DNA from: Pyrus communis | Lineage: Eukaryota > Streptophyta > Magnoliopsida > Rosales > Rosaceae | Reading direction: 5' to 3' | DNA length: 64,000 nt | Assembly: GCF_963583255.1 (NCBI RefSeq) | Contig: NC_084807.1 | Coordinates: 22,531,572-22,595,571 of the forward strand | Shown: positions 37,280-47,742 of the stretch, one piece after another | Position numbering within the stretch: the first letter of the stretch is position 1 | How the letters are laid out: each line of letters opens with the position of its first letter | Position numbers and translations under genes: made by a program | Notes under the pieces: model-generated | Told to the model about the DNA's origin: nothing | Seen by the model: only the letters and a program-made list of their open reading frames with translations | Database searches by the model: none

Positions 37280-37722
37280 TTGGGAGTGGAAATAGAGGAA
37301 TGTTGGGGTGTGTGCATTTGGAATGTCCGATTCAATGTGCATTGGGAGATCATGATTTGACTTTTTGACTTTTACTAGGTCTTGGATGTTTCCTGGGTTT
37401 TTGGAGCCTGAGAAAAGTGGGTTGGGTTTATGAGGTTTATAGTTTGGGCCTGCTTGCTGGATTGTAGAACAAGATTTTTGTCCACATAATCTTTGCTCCC
37501 ATCAGACTGTTTGCAAGTCGACTGTTGATCCAAAATGGCAAGAGAGACTTGCATGTAAATGGAACGTAAAAATGACGGCGTTTCAAGCTATCACACGTCA
37601 ATATATGTTACAGTTTGCTCATATAGCAACGTGTGGTGTGACTGATTTGGATTATTATTAATTTTACGTCTTCGTTGCATGTACTTCAACGTTGCATACT
37701 ACGTTATATATACTTCAAAATG
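37280..37722. other. Intergenic DNA, nothing recognised
   Basis: No coding frame, RNA gene or repeat could be supported. It ends at the SINE target site. Confidence 0.35.
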
Positions 37723-37729
37723 TACAATT

Positions 37730-37935
37730 TTTTTTTTTTAAAGTGGGACAACTGGTGGCAAATCACGGTTATCCACCCCTTTCTGGGGCCGGAAAAACTC
37801 ACAGAGGCATTTCAGCCTCCTCCTGGCCCCAAGTCTAGCTTCCACATCAGCAGCAGGTTTCGAACCTGAAACCTCTAGTTTTTAGTTTCAAGAAAGCTTC
37901 GTAATCCGATCATTTACCATTGGACCACCATCTCA
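37730..37935 (-). mobile_element. tRNA-derived SINE with target duplication
   Basis: Read on the minus strand: TGGTCCAATGGTAAATGATC (A-box-like, about 37904-37925), then GGTTCGAAACC (B box, about 37853-37863), a unique body, and an A tail (T run at 37730-37739). It is bounded by TACAATT at 37723-37729 and 37936-37942. A short plus-strand frame over it is an accidental reading. Confidence 0.8.
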
Positions 37936-37942
37936 TACAATT

Positions 37943-39058
37943 GGCTACCTACATTATATAACCTCATAACGTACAATTTTAGGTCAACTTCATGATAAAG
38001 TGAGGTTAAACTTTGCTTAGATCAAATCAGATGTTTATTTAAGGGTGGATATACGTTTCAAATTGCGATATGTCTCGTACAAGTTTTGAATCTCTACTAA
38101 TTTTGATTTCCTCGAGCCATCTTTTAGGTGTATTGCGGCTTGGTAGTTGTATCGTCATATCGGATTATCAAGGGTTTTTTTCTATTAAAAATATCTTGTA
38201 AATAGTCGAAATCTTGTTGTAAGTATAAAGTATCGAAACTAAAAACCCGACTATGTTCAAGGGAATGAAACATTGTTCATATATGTGTAACAAGAAATTG
38301 GAATTATTTCACATACAAAGAAAGAGAAAAATGAAGTGGAAATAGAATCTTAAATCAATGATTTTGGCATAGATGTCCAAGTTTTCACTTTATTGATGTC
38401 AAAAGTTGAATCAATTAGAGATGAAGTGAACATCCATAGGTGTGCTCGAGCAATATAAAAAATAAAGAAGTAAACACAACATACACCTAGTATACCCAAA
38501 ATTAAGCTACACATATTACCGAAATATAAAATTTACTCCACTCAACAAATTTTTCTTTTTTTCTTAAAAAAAAAATTAAAAAAAAAAAAAAAAAGGACTA
38601 GCTAATGATGAAGCACAACAATCTATCTTTTCGAAAATCGGAAAGACTCATATAGATATTTTGGCATTTCTTAGAAAACATCATGTGGTTCAACAGCATT
38701 AAAAATCGAATTCAAGATGAGCCGTGAAGAACACGAACATAAAATTTATATCAACCACTAAACAACCCTGTAGTAATTCTCAACAATTCAATTGTATCAT
38801 TTGCACTAACTTAGTTGTCAGGTGAGTGGTGAGCCCAAACACTTTTTTTTCATAAAAAAATAAAAAAAGGGCAAAATGTGAGAGATAGTGGACGGCCATA
38901 TCATTGATAACCATCACCTCTCATGGAAAAAAGTTGGTTTCTTTATCAAAAGTAGAGAACACCACAAAAACCAAGTCACGTTTTCCATTTCCATGATGAT
39001 ATGCCTGCCCCTTGATCTTGTTTGGAAATGCAAAGGAATATGTCCTATTGAAAATAGA
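37943..39058. other. AT-rich intergenic DNA
   Basis: No gene is supported. Contains an A-rich run near 38567-38596 and otherwise unstructured AT-rich sequence. Confidence 0.35.
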
Positions 39059-39215
39059 GAGTTTTAACAAAAAATTCACGGTACTATTTATTTTAACAAA
39101 AAAATCATATTTTTACACTAAAAAGTTAATCGTAGTACTATTCACTTTATTCTTTATTTTGTCCTTATCATTAAAACTCAAAGTTTTCAAATCATTTTCA
39201 TTAGTTTTCCTTTGA
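39059..39215 (+). mobile_element. Dispersed MITE family, copy 3
   Basis: GAGAGTTTTAACAAAAAATTC, GGTACTATTTATTTTAAC, CACTAAAAAGTTAATCGTAG, TTTATTTTGTCCTTATC and AACTCAAAGTTTTCAAATC match the copies at 18743 and (inverted) 13027. This is the most complete of the three. Confidence 0.65.
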
Positions 39216-39798
39216 AACTATTGACAACTAAGTGACTCCAATGGCTTTTGCTCTCAACAATATTTGTTGTGCTTTTGCTTTTCTTTTGATATATATTCTC
39301 ACATAAAGCAAATACTTAAGAGGCTTAAGATTAGGACAACATGCTTCAATGTGTGCATGTCAGATCCATCCTTATTTCAACTTTTTTCTTTTGCTATTTT
39401 ATGTTTACATCTTAAATTTCTTTCTCGTTGAAGAAACTATTCTAAGGGTTTTAAGATACCATGTGATTTGTGTAGAGCAAATTTGTTTGTTTAACTATGT
39501 GATTGTGTGAAATAACATTTTTACTATGATTAGTGTGTAGAATACTTCAAAATGTTGACGTAAGATTGGAGAATCATATCAACCGTCCAACCACGTGAAC
39601 ATCCGATTAAAACAAAATAATCGTTGATCTTTCCGCAAGTGACTGACAACGTCAGCAACGTAGTCCCACAACTAACTTTGGCTCATTTTTTGGGCTAAAT
39701 TTAGCCAAAATTAAGTTTTAACCAAAAACCCTTTTTTTTAGCCAAATAAGTTTTAGGTGAGTTTAAAACTTAACTTTTGAGTTTTAACCCAACCATTG

Positions 39799-39960
39799 GA
39801 GTTGGTCCAAGGGTTTTTTTTTTTTTTTTTTTTTTTTGTCAAATGATAGATTTGTTAGATTAGATGTTAGGTTAGGGAGCTGACAGAACTCATGTCATGG
39901 TGCAAGGGTAACACTCATTTTCATCAATGTGGTAGATAGCCACTTACGAGTTGGTCCAAG
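39799..39960 (-). mobile_element. Small poly(A) retroposon (SINE or truncated LINE) with long target duplication
   Basis: A minus-strand body of about 110 bp (39838-39947) ends in TCATTTGAC followed by 24 A (T run 39814-39837). GAGTTGGTCCAAG occurs on both sides (39799-39811 and 39948-39960). Removing the hAT element from the right copy extends the duplication to GAGTTGGTCCAAGGGTTTT, about 19 bp. This is the hallmark of target-primed reverse transcription. Confidence 0.75.
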
Positions 39961-40309
39961 TAGGGATGGGCAAACGAGTATAGGAACCGCGGGTCGAGGC
40001 AGGTAATCACGGTTCGGGGCGGGTACAGGCCGGTTCCTAATATTTTAGAGAACAAACGGGGCGGGCCGAGTCCAAATACTTTGAAAAACGGGTACCCAGA
40101 CCGACCCGTTTCTAATTATAATGAACGGCCGAGATTGAATGATAACCTATCACCCAAGGACTCGTGGACGCAGCCCGGATCGGCCCGTTTGTAACGGGTC
40201 GGATTCAGTCTGATTCCTGTAATGAAATATGATGTACCCAGCCTGTTTCTTTTAAACTCCGGTCCGGTCCGGTTTCTTCAAAATTAGGTCCGGCCCATGC
40301 CCAGCCCTA
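39961..40309. mobile_element. hAT-type MITE, 349 bp
   Basis: Ends TAGGGATGGGCA and TGCCCAGCCCTA are inverted copies. Exact 8-bp duplication GGTCCAAG at 39953-39960 and 40310-40317. The interior is rich in CGGGTC / GACCCG blocks. No transposase. Confidence 0.85.
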
Positions 40310-40450
40310 GGTCCAAGGGTTTTAAGAGACTATGATTTGTGTGGGGAAAATTTGTTTGTCTAACTATTTGCTTGTGCGAAATAATTTTTTTACTTGATTA
40401 GTGTTAGAATCTTCGAAATATTGACATGAGATTGGAGAAACAGACCAACA

Positions 40451-41367
40451 AACTAAATTCCGACATGAATAATGGTATTTGAATTTTCAGTATTAAATTT
40501 AGGCCGAAAATAGCTGTGCGAAGGAAATAAAACGATGAAGCGATTCCAAGTTGCAGCTTTTGACAATAAAGATTATTTTTGCCATTTTATTATCATTTAG
40601 TAGGTTAAAGATTGATTTTGAGTTTTAAAGGGTTTTTCTTGGGAATTTGGTAATTTTTCGCTTTATTTTTCTTTGGCAGTTATTGAGACTATTTAAACAA
40701 TTTTTAGATTGTGTTCGAATCATCTTATCATATTATTTAATAAAATTTTGAGATTTTAAAAACATTTGAACTTCTAAAAGTGGCCGTTCGTGATACTCGA
40801 ATTATAAGTTACATTGTGGCAAGTATACCGCAAAATCTTTGTACCATTTGCCTTAATTCCAAATGCAATCATGCTACACATGCTGTGTATTTGTATTTAC
40901 TTAATTGATCTTTGTTGGTCATGCAAGTAAGATGCATTAACAACATTGGCCAAAATACAATGAAGTCGGCCGCCGTCAGATACGCGGTTGCACCCAACCG
41001 CCGATTATCTGGTGGTAACCATATAAACGGCAGTTGAAATGAGGGTCACGTTGGTTGTAATATGTATATAGCCAACATTCATACCATGTTCATAGTGATT
41101 TGTAATGTCGAAAAAGAGTAATCATTTTCTATATTACTAGCCTTCATGCACACGCTCACGTGCATGCAGAAGATATTTTTTGAATCAAGGCATGTTACGG
41201 GCGACTTACACGTTTTAAATGTATTTATATGCATAAATTGACAAAAGGAAAGTCAAATATTTGAAGTAAATGAATAATCTTAAATCATGCTAGAAGAAAC
41301 TCCTCATAAACCAATTCAAGTAGTTGAATTCACATAATAAAATCGGTCTCTATAAAATTTAAATTAA
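40451..41367. other. Intergenic DNA, nothing recognised
   Basis: No coding region, RNA or repeat could be supported. Confidence 0.35.
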
Positions 41368-41830
41368 AAATAGAGAAAATAATATTTAATAAATAGTTGA
41401 TTGAATCACATTATTACTAACTCACTGTGAGGCTAAACTCAGCCCCTTCCCCTTAGTGTAGATAATATTGTTTGTTAAAAAAAAAACAATCATTTGACAA
41501 CTAATTTAATCACATTATTATCGGCATGCGAATGACCTTTTTTATAACCGGCATTACACGCCTCTTAAGATGTTTTGAACGTGTTTAAAAATAGAGAAAA
41601 TAATATTTAATAAAAAAAACTGTTTGAATCACATTATTACTAAGCCCACCCTCTCTCCCTTAGTGTAGATAATATCGTTTGTTAAAAAAAAAAAATCATT
41701 TGACAACTAATTTAATTACATTATTATCCACGTGTAAATGACTTTTTTTTTATAACCGGCATTATACGCCTCTTAAGATGTTTTGAACGTGTTTAAAAAT
41801 AGAGTTGAATCACATTATTGTTAGTCTACT
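41368..41830 (+). repeat. Tandem duplication with 207-bp period
   Basis: GATAATATTGTTTGTTAAAA at 41461 recurs as GATAATATCGTTTGTTAAAA at 41668. Shared downstream blocks are CATTTGACAACTAATTTAAT, ATAACCGGCATTA and CGCCTCTTAAGATG. Non-coding. Confidence 0.75.
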
Positions 41831-41888
41831 ATGAGGTACTAATTAAAAAAAACCACAAAAAATTAATTATTACAAAAATATTGTTAAA

Positions 41889-42170
41889 ATGATGAAAATG
41901 CCCCTGTCTTATTTGATGTATTATTTTGGAATGCCCTTGAAGTTTTTTGTCTTGGGGACATTTTTGTCCAATTATTTTTGTTCAAGCTTGGTGACACCAA
42001 AATCACTATTCACCTTTTCCATTGGCTTTATGTTTGATAGTTTGATGCATTATTTTGGGATGCTTTTGAAGTTTTTTGTATTGGGGATATTTTTGTCCAA
42101 ATATTTTTGTTGAAGCTTGGTGACATCAAAATCACTATTTACCTTTTCTATTGGCTTTATATATAGATAA
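41889..42170 (+). repeat. Tandem duplication with period of about 127 bp
   Basis: Two units share TGATGYATTATTTTGGRATGC, TTGAAGTTTTTTGT, TTTTTGTCCAA.TATTTTTGTT and AAGCTTGGTGACA.CAAAATC. A 74-codon frame (41889-42113) repeats its own protein sequence because of the duplication. I regard it as fortuitous. Confidence 0.7.
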
Positions 42171-42234
42171 ATAAATATTAATTTCGAATTCCGGTATGCA
42201 CAAATGTGAATAGAATGTAAAGAATTGAACAGGT

Positions 42235-42778
42235 GAATCGATCGGTACTTTGATAACTATTCTATTTAAGGATAATCGCTAAAAATATAGCGATTGATTT
42301 CGCAAAAAGTCGCTATCTTCATACTGATCCCTCCCGTTTCAATTTTTTTTATATTTTATTTTGTTAATGTTTCTTTTATTTCTCTTACCATAACAACAAA
42401 CTATCATATTCGTGTTTTTCAAAATATATTTTTTTTTGTGCAAAATATATTATAATTCATTTTTACAAATTTGTAATCAATGATATAAGACCTAAATTGA
42501 AAAAGAAAAAAAAAGAAAATGATACGATCGGTACTTCGATAACTATTCTACTCAAGGATAATCGCTAAAAATATAGCGACTGAAATAGAAAAGAGTCGCT
42601 ATTCTCATACCGATCCCCCACTTTTCAATTTTTTATTTTATTTTATTTTGTTAATGTTTCTTTTATTTCTCTTACCATAACAACAAAATATCATATTCGT
42701 GTTTTTCAAAATATATTTTTTTTGTGCAAAATATATTATAATTCATTTTTAAAAATTTGTAATCAATGATTTAAGACC
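42235..42778. repeat. Left edge of the 287-bp satellite array (C-like and D monomers)
   Basis: A diverged, 5'-truncated C-like monomer starts near 42235. A D-type monomer begins at 42521 (286 bp later, the C-to-D spacing seen in the right-hand array). The array is then interrupted by the retrotransposon after TTAAGACC. AGACC at 42774-42778 is the left target duplication. Confidence 0.9.
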
Positions 42779-43780
42779 TGTAAACACGAAAAGTTCCTGA
42801 AACAAGAAACAAGAATACCGTGTACAAAATATCTTTTTGTGTTTAATGATTTTGGGGTTACAATCTCTTTGTAATTTGATCCTCTGATTCTATCTTCGTA
42901 GGGTGTAGGTTTGTGGATGAGTTGTTGATCCAAAGGGCCGTCGGGGCTTGATCTAGGGATGAACAGTTGATGAACGGATCTTCGAGGGCTTTTGAGCTTG
43001 ATCTTGAATACTGGGTGTATGGATTTCTTCAAGGGGGCCGTCGGAGCTTGATCTTGAGGGTTGATGGATGAGCGGATCTTCAAGGGCTTTTGGGCCTAAT
43101 CTTGAAGATTGAGTGTATGGATTTCTTCAAGAGGCCGTCGGGGCTTGATCTTGAGGGTTGATGGATGAGCGGATCTTCAAGGGCTTTTGGGCCTAATCTT
43201 GAAGACTGATTGGATGTGTGGATTTGTTGAGGTTGTTGATCCAAAGGGCCGTTGGGGCTTGATCTTAGGACGAACGGATGATGAACACTTTCTTCAAGGG
43301 GCCATCGGGGCTTGATCTTGAGTCGGCGGAAGTTCTTCAAGGGCCGTTGGGGCTTGACCTTGAAGGAGGGTTTGACGAAGAACGAAAAGTGTTTTCTTGA
43401 TCCTTCGGGATTTGCTTGAGAGCTTTAGAGTTTCAAGGCTTCAAGGTTTTGGTGTGATGTAAATTCCCTTCTTTCTTTCTTTCTTCCTTTCTTTCTTTCT
43501 TTCTTCCTTTCTTTCTCTCTTTCTTCCTTTCTTTCTCCCCTCTAAATGAATGCCTTGGCTTCCTATTTATAGAATTTCAAAACTTGATTTTTGGATTTAA
43601 ATAATCAGATGAAATAAATCATTTCTGCCAAGTAATGACACGTGTCCTATTTGATGACTTTTCCAATTTATTTCGATTTTTCATTGAGTCACACGCTACA
43701 TGTAAAATTTATGTGACACGTGAGTGTTGAAATTTTAATTATTGGTCAACATTCATTTCACCGAAATTTCGATGTCCACA
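42779..43780 (-). repeat. 3' LTR of the retrotransposon
   Basis: 1002 bp, constant offset of 16,291 bp to the other LTR. I found no mismatch when reading both. Contains TATAAATA in element orientation (43564-43571), a (GAAA)n-type tract at about 43470-43540 and about nine copies of a short motif related to GGGCCGTCGGGGCTTGATC. Confidence 0.95.
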
Positions 43781-43795
43781 AATGCCCCCACTTCA
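43781..43795 (-). other. Polypurine tract next to the 3' LTR
   Basis: In element orientation GAAGTGGGGGCATT ends directly at the TGTGGACATC start of the LTR. This is a G-rich plus-strand primer of the kind seen in gypsy elements. Confidence 0.7.
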
Positions 43796-45207
43796 AGGCG
43801 CGTCGTAGACATGTGCTTGTCACGTGTAGAAGATGCGTTTTGAAGTCCCTTAATGTAGATGTCAACCCAAGGGCCGTCGAGGCTTGATCTTGAATTGAGC
43901 TGGAAATTTCTTCAAGGGCCATCGAGGCTTGATCTTGAGTTCGACTGGAAGATTTTCTGGTTTCCTCCAATCGTTGATTTTCCACAAGCTTAATCTTGAA
44001 CTGGGCTGGAAGATTCTTTTGGTCTCCTCCGAAGGTCTGAACTTACTCCTTTTATCTGGAGTTGAATTTGATTCAAGGGTGGTGAACACTTGATTTTGAA
44101 TCGGACTTGTGATTTCTTCAAGGGCCATTGAGGCTTGATCTTGAACTGGGCTGGAGGATTCTTCTGGTCTCCTCCGCTCGTTGATTTTCCTTTGTGCTAC
44201 TCTTGAACTGGGCAGCAGGATTCTTTTGGTCTCCCCCCGAAGGTCTACGAGCGGTTTCAGGATATGGCAGGCAAGTACGAAGTGGAGGTGCTGACCTGTT
44301 TCTTTGTTCAATCTTTCCAATTCGTATTGAATACGAATCGGAAAGATTGAAGTTTCCTTGTCCCTTCTCTGGCAGTGTATCAACCGTTGAAGATGACTAC
44401 TCGAGAGCAATACTAGGTAAGCAATCAGGAATAGATTCCAGGTAGTCGGTTCCAGATCGGAAGACTGACTCCAAGTGCCGGCTGATTGCTTCTTTCACTT
44501 TGCCATGCGAGTAAGAACAAGGACAAAGGAAAAGACAGGGAAAAAGCATGATATGAGATACCTTTGCTTTCGAAGAAGCAGCGAATGAATCAACACATAT
44601 ATTTGTTGTGCTTGTCTCCACATGCTTCGATGTATCATTTTCACTTGCCTTACTTGCTCCCCTTTGCAGAAGTGGTATTTCCTTATGCAGGTTTAGCATC
44701 TTCTCTTGTAGTATTTGTCCTTCGATGCAGGAGTTGAATGCAACCTTTGCATTTAAATGGTGCTTCACTTCTTGGTGGCAACTGGTTTGAGTGGAGGTTC
44801 CGACATATTGCTTTCTCTGTCCTTGTCTTGGCAGGTGAGAACAAGGGCAAAGGAAAAGATAGGGAAAAAGCATGATATGAGATACCTTTGCTTTCGCCCT
44901 TGATGATATGAGATACCTTTGCTTTTGAAGAAGCGGTGAATGAATCAGCACATGCTTCAATCTATCGTTTCCTCCTGGGTCATCTGTACTCCAGGCATCT
45001 GGTATCTTCAAAGGTTGAATAGGTTTTCTCAAAGGAAGAAGAAGAATTGTGTATTTCGAGAGGCTTTGCTGGGAGTGCGCCCTCAGAGGTGAGGAAGAGT
45101 TGGGCATTTTCTTCAGGTCTGCCTTGCCATAAAAGACGAAGGTCGACACATATAGGGATTTCTTAATAGCAAGTGGTGGTACCGTTCTTTTACCCTTGTC
45201 GACAAAC
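43796..45207. other. Retrotransposon internal non-coding region with LTR-like motif copies
   Basis: Four to five further copies of the LTR motif (for example at about 43869, 43913, 44072 and 44118) continue past the polypurine tract. A second direct duplication shares AAGCATGATATGAGATACC (about 44545 and 44868, with an internal extra copy near 44905). Open frames on either strand are built from these repeats and are not called. Confidence 0.55.
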
Positions 45208-45475
45208 GTCTCTTCGATATCTGAACGACGCCTCTTCGATTTCTGAACGACGCCTCTTCGATTTCTGAACGAGCGCCACTTTTGACAAAGTTGCACGCGT
45301 TTTCTGAAAAGCAGAGAAAGCGTCGCCGAACTTTGCGCTTGTCGGCTAAAGACGTGTAGTTGCGATGATGGCCTCCACGTGTTCTCGACTTTGTCAGATA
45401 TCTTTTGACAAAGTTGAACGCATTTTCTGAAAAGCCACGAACGCGTTGCCGAACTTCACGCAGGAAAATCCGGAT
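45208..45475 (+). repeat. Direct repeats upstream of the antisense coiled-coil gene
   Basis: A 22-bp unit (GCCTCTTCGATTTCTGAACG) is repeated about three times at 45208-45275. A roughly 60-bp block beginning CTTTTGACAAAGTTG occurs at 45279 and 45412 (133 bp apart). They lie 150-420 bp upstream of the ATG at 45628 and could be promoter repeats (inference). Confidence 0.6.
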
Positions 45476-45627
45476 TTTTGAATCGGTGGTCGTGTCGCTT
45501 GGCTTTTTACAGAGGTATCGATCACTCCAACATACACACTCTGAAAATTGCCCATTCTTGAAAATCGTCTCCGGCCTTTTGAGAATTATCTTCATCCACC
45601 CATTCTCTCTGAACACCTTTGAAAAAA

Positions 45628-46260
45628 ATGACTAACTCATCGAACCTTTGCTTAGATTTGAGTCTCAGCAGCGATCCGGTTGCACCCGGTCAAGGTAATG
45701 TATGGCGCCCTTCTTTTTTATCTTCTAACGGTCCTCTTACAGGTGAAGACTCCGTGATGCAGGACACCACAACAGCTACAATAGTAGCTAGGAACCTCCT
45801 CACTCCAAAAGATAGTAGGCTGCTGTCAGGACGGTCCGATGAGTTGGCCGTTCAAGAGTCCCTCGCTCTCAGCGTTCAGTGTGCAGGCTCTGTGTCCAAC
45901 ATGGGCCAACGCCTACTTGCTCGCTCCCGTCAGGTTGAATCGTTGATGGCAGAGGTGGAAAGTCTCAAGCAAGAGATCAAGCAGCTGAAGTATGAGAATA
46001 GAAGTTTGCACGTGCTTGCAAACAACTATTCGACGGGCATGAAGAGGAAGCTTGATGAGCTACAAGAGTCTGAAGGTCAGATTCAAAGTGACCGTCAAAG
46101 GTTTTCGTCTTTCCTCCAGAGGCACATTTTTCCTGGGTCTTCCAGTGTTTGGCCAAGTATTGAGGCCTCGAATGCTCTATCTTCGATGCCTCCCGCTCCG
46201 ATGCCTTCCGCTCCGAGAGTTTTGCCAAATAATGGGGCTTCACGTGAACATCCTTTGTGA
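45628..46260 (+). CDS. Antisense coiled-coil protein of the retrotransposon
   Basis: 210 residues, on the strand opposite gag-pol. Start chosen at the first ATG of the frame (M-T-N-S-S-N). Residues about 90-150 form a coiled coil with heptad-like leucines (RQVESLMAEVESLKQEIKQL, YENRSLHVLANNYSTGMKRK). The C-terminus is Pro/Ser-rich (MPPAPMPSAP). No enzyme motif. I recognise it as a repeat-associated protein type common in plant genomes, of unknown function. It is followed by a T-rich repeat region and then the second antisense gene on the same strand. Confidence 0.65.
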   Translation: MTNSSNLCLDLSLSSDPVAPGQGNVWRPSFLSSNGPLTGEDSVMQDTTTATIVARNLLTPKDSRLLSGRSDELAVQESLALSVQCAGSVSNMGQRLLARSRQVESLMAEVESLKQEIKQLKYENRSLHVLANNYSTGMKRKLDELQESEGQIQSDRQRFSSFLQRHIFPGSSSVWPSIEASNALSSMPPAPMPSAPRVLPNNGASREHPL

Positions 46261-46386
46261 AAGCTCCAATCTTGTATTTTTTTTTTTTTTTTTTTTTTTC
46301 ATGCTTGTAATTTCTTGAAGATTAATGGACATGTTTTATTTTATTCAGTGTATTGTGCTAAATACAAATAAAACATATACATCACT

Positions 46387-46428
46387 AAGTTTTTTTTTTT
46401 TCCTCCTTCGGTGGTGCTGATCCACCAA

Positions 46429-46460
<32 letters not shown>

Positions 46461-46486
46461 CTCCTTCGGTGGTGCTGATCCACCAA

Positions 46487-46524
<38 letters not shown>

Positions 46525-46594
46525 CTTCGGTGGTGCTGATCCACCAAAGTTTTTTTTTTTTTTTTTTTTTCTTCGGTGGTGCTGATCCACCAAT

Positions 46595-46633
<39 letters not shown>
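46387..46633. repeat. Four hairpin units separated by long T/A homopolymers
   Basis: CTTCGGTGGTGCTGATCCACC followed by AAAG or AATG occurs four times, each followed by 23 to about 38 T. In the gag-pol sense RNA each unit can fold as CUUUGGUGG-loop-CCACCGAAG, with one G-U pair, and the units are joined by A runs. Homopolymer lengths may be unreliable in the assembly. Confidence 0.8.
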
Positions 46634-46637
<4 letters not shown>

Positions 46638-47220
46638 GGAAAGTGGCCAACTTGGCTATGCTTTCAGCTAGACAACAATTGCAAATGCTTTTGGCTATAA
46701 AAAAATTATAAAGGAAGAAAAGGAGAAACATTTTCCTTGTTTTAGGGAGGAAAAACAGGAAAGTGTTTTTGTTTTTTTCTTCCACATCCGTTGGTTTAAA
46801 TAGCCTTTGAAGCAAAGGAAAAAAAAGTGAAGATAGCTCATTTCGGTTTTGGAGAAAATAGAGAAGAAGAGAGAGCTCAATACTCTGCTGAGAAAAAAAA
46901 AAAAACTGCAAATAGAGAAGAGAAGCTGCTGCTTCATTTGGTTAGTAATCATCTACCAAAGTAGTTGTTGTTTGTAATAGCTTTGAGCTATATGTATAGA
47001 GAAGAAATTATTCATTATATTTCTTCCTCTATTTGTTTCTTTGGTGTGTGAGAGCTTTTGGGTGTATTGGGTTATTTGGGCTGTGAGATTACCAACACTT
47101 TGTAAACTCCCATTTGGTTGATAGTGGATTATTGGGTGAGCTCCTACTGCTCCAAGGACGTACTCCAGTTACACTGACTGTGGAGGAACCTCGTTAAAAT
47201 TTTTTTTGTCTTTTATATTT
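46634..47220 (+). mobile_element. Possible Ty1/copia-type LTR embedded in the retrotransposon
   Basis: Starts TGTTGGAAAGTGGCCAAC, a common copia LTR opening. It contains TTTAAATAGCC as a possible TATA region and, near the far end, CTGACTGTGGAGGAACCTCG followed by TTAAA, resembling copia LTR R/U5 phrases. The right end is lost in T and TA runs, so no CA terminus or target duplication could be read. Alternatively it is native promoter DNA of the antisense gene. Confidence 0.35.
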
Positions 47221-47697
47221 TGTTCTTGCATTTTTTTTTTTTTTTTTTTTTTTTTTGTGTTTTTTTTTTTTTTGTTTTTTTATTATATATATATATATAT
47301 ATTTTTTTTTTTTATTAATTTTTTTATATGGTGATCTGCAAGGCTGAGGCTGCCAAATCGACGAAGAACCCAGGAACGCGTAAATTGGTGGTGTAGAAAG
47401 AGTGGTGTTGTGCAAAGATTGCAAAGGGATTTTTGCTGTGTAATGCCTTTTGGTCACAGTCTTCCCTTGGTAGTGACGTTGCCGTGCCTCTTGCTGCTGC
47501 TTGGAGCTTGTTGCAGTGTGTCACTTTTACCGTGTGGGGTTATGCAAAAGACTGCAGCGAGTTTATGCTGTGTAGTGCCTTTTGATCATAATTTTCCTCG
47601 GTGGTGACGTTGTTGTGCCTCTTGTTGCTGCTTGCTGCACCGTCATCGCTGCACACCATTGCACTGTCTGTTGTCCTGCTGTTCAAGTTTTGTGGCT

Positions 47698-47738
<41 letters not shown>

Positions 47739-47742
47739 GGTC
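47221..47742. repeat. T-rich and TA tracts, then a 133-bp direct duplication
   Basis: Long T runs and a (TA)n tract occupy 47230-47330. GCTGTGTAATGCCTTTTG at 47435 recurs as GCTGTGTAGTGCCTTTTG at 47568, followed in both by a TGACGTTG...GTGCCTCTTG block. A run of about 36 T (47700-47736) ends just before the ATG of the next gene. Confidence 0.6.

Larger units (their letters stand above)
39430..40450 (+). repeat. Direct duplication of about 140 bp, copies at 39430-39585 and 40312-40450
   Basis: Both copies carry AAGGGTTTTAAGA.AC...GATTTGTGT, GAAATAA..TTTTTACT.TGATTAGTGT and ATTGACRTRAGATTGGAGAA in the same order. The space between holds MITE-like sequence plus the nested retroposon and hAT element listed separately. 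Confidence 0.65.

Noticed and set aside
41889..42113. 74-codon plus-strand frame with internal protein repeat
   Set aside because: The repeat follows from the tandem DNA duplication; hydrophobic AT-rich reading with no start context or neighbours.
43862..45616. Minus-strand frames of 180-300 codons between the 3' LTR and the antisense gene
   Set aside because: Composed of LTR-like motif repeats and direct duplications, without a domain; they read like repeat translations.
46341..47000. Lysine-rich minus-strand frames
   Set aside because: They are translations of long T runs and of the hairpin repeats; no conserved protein.
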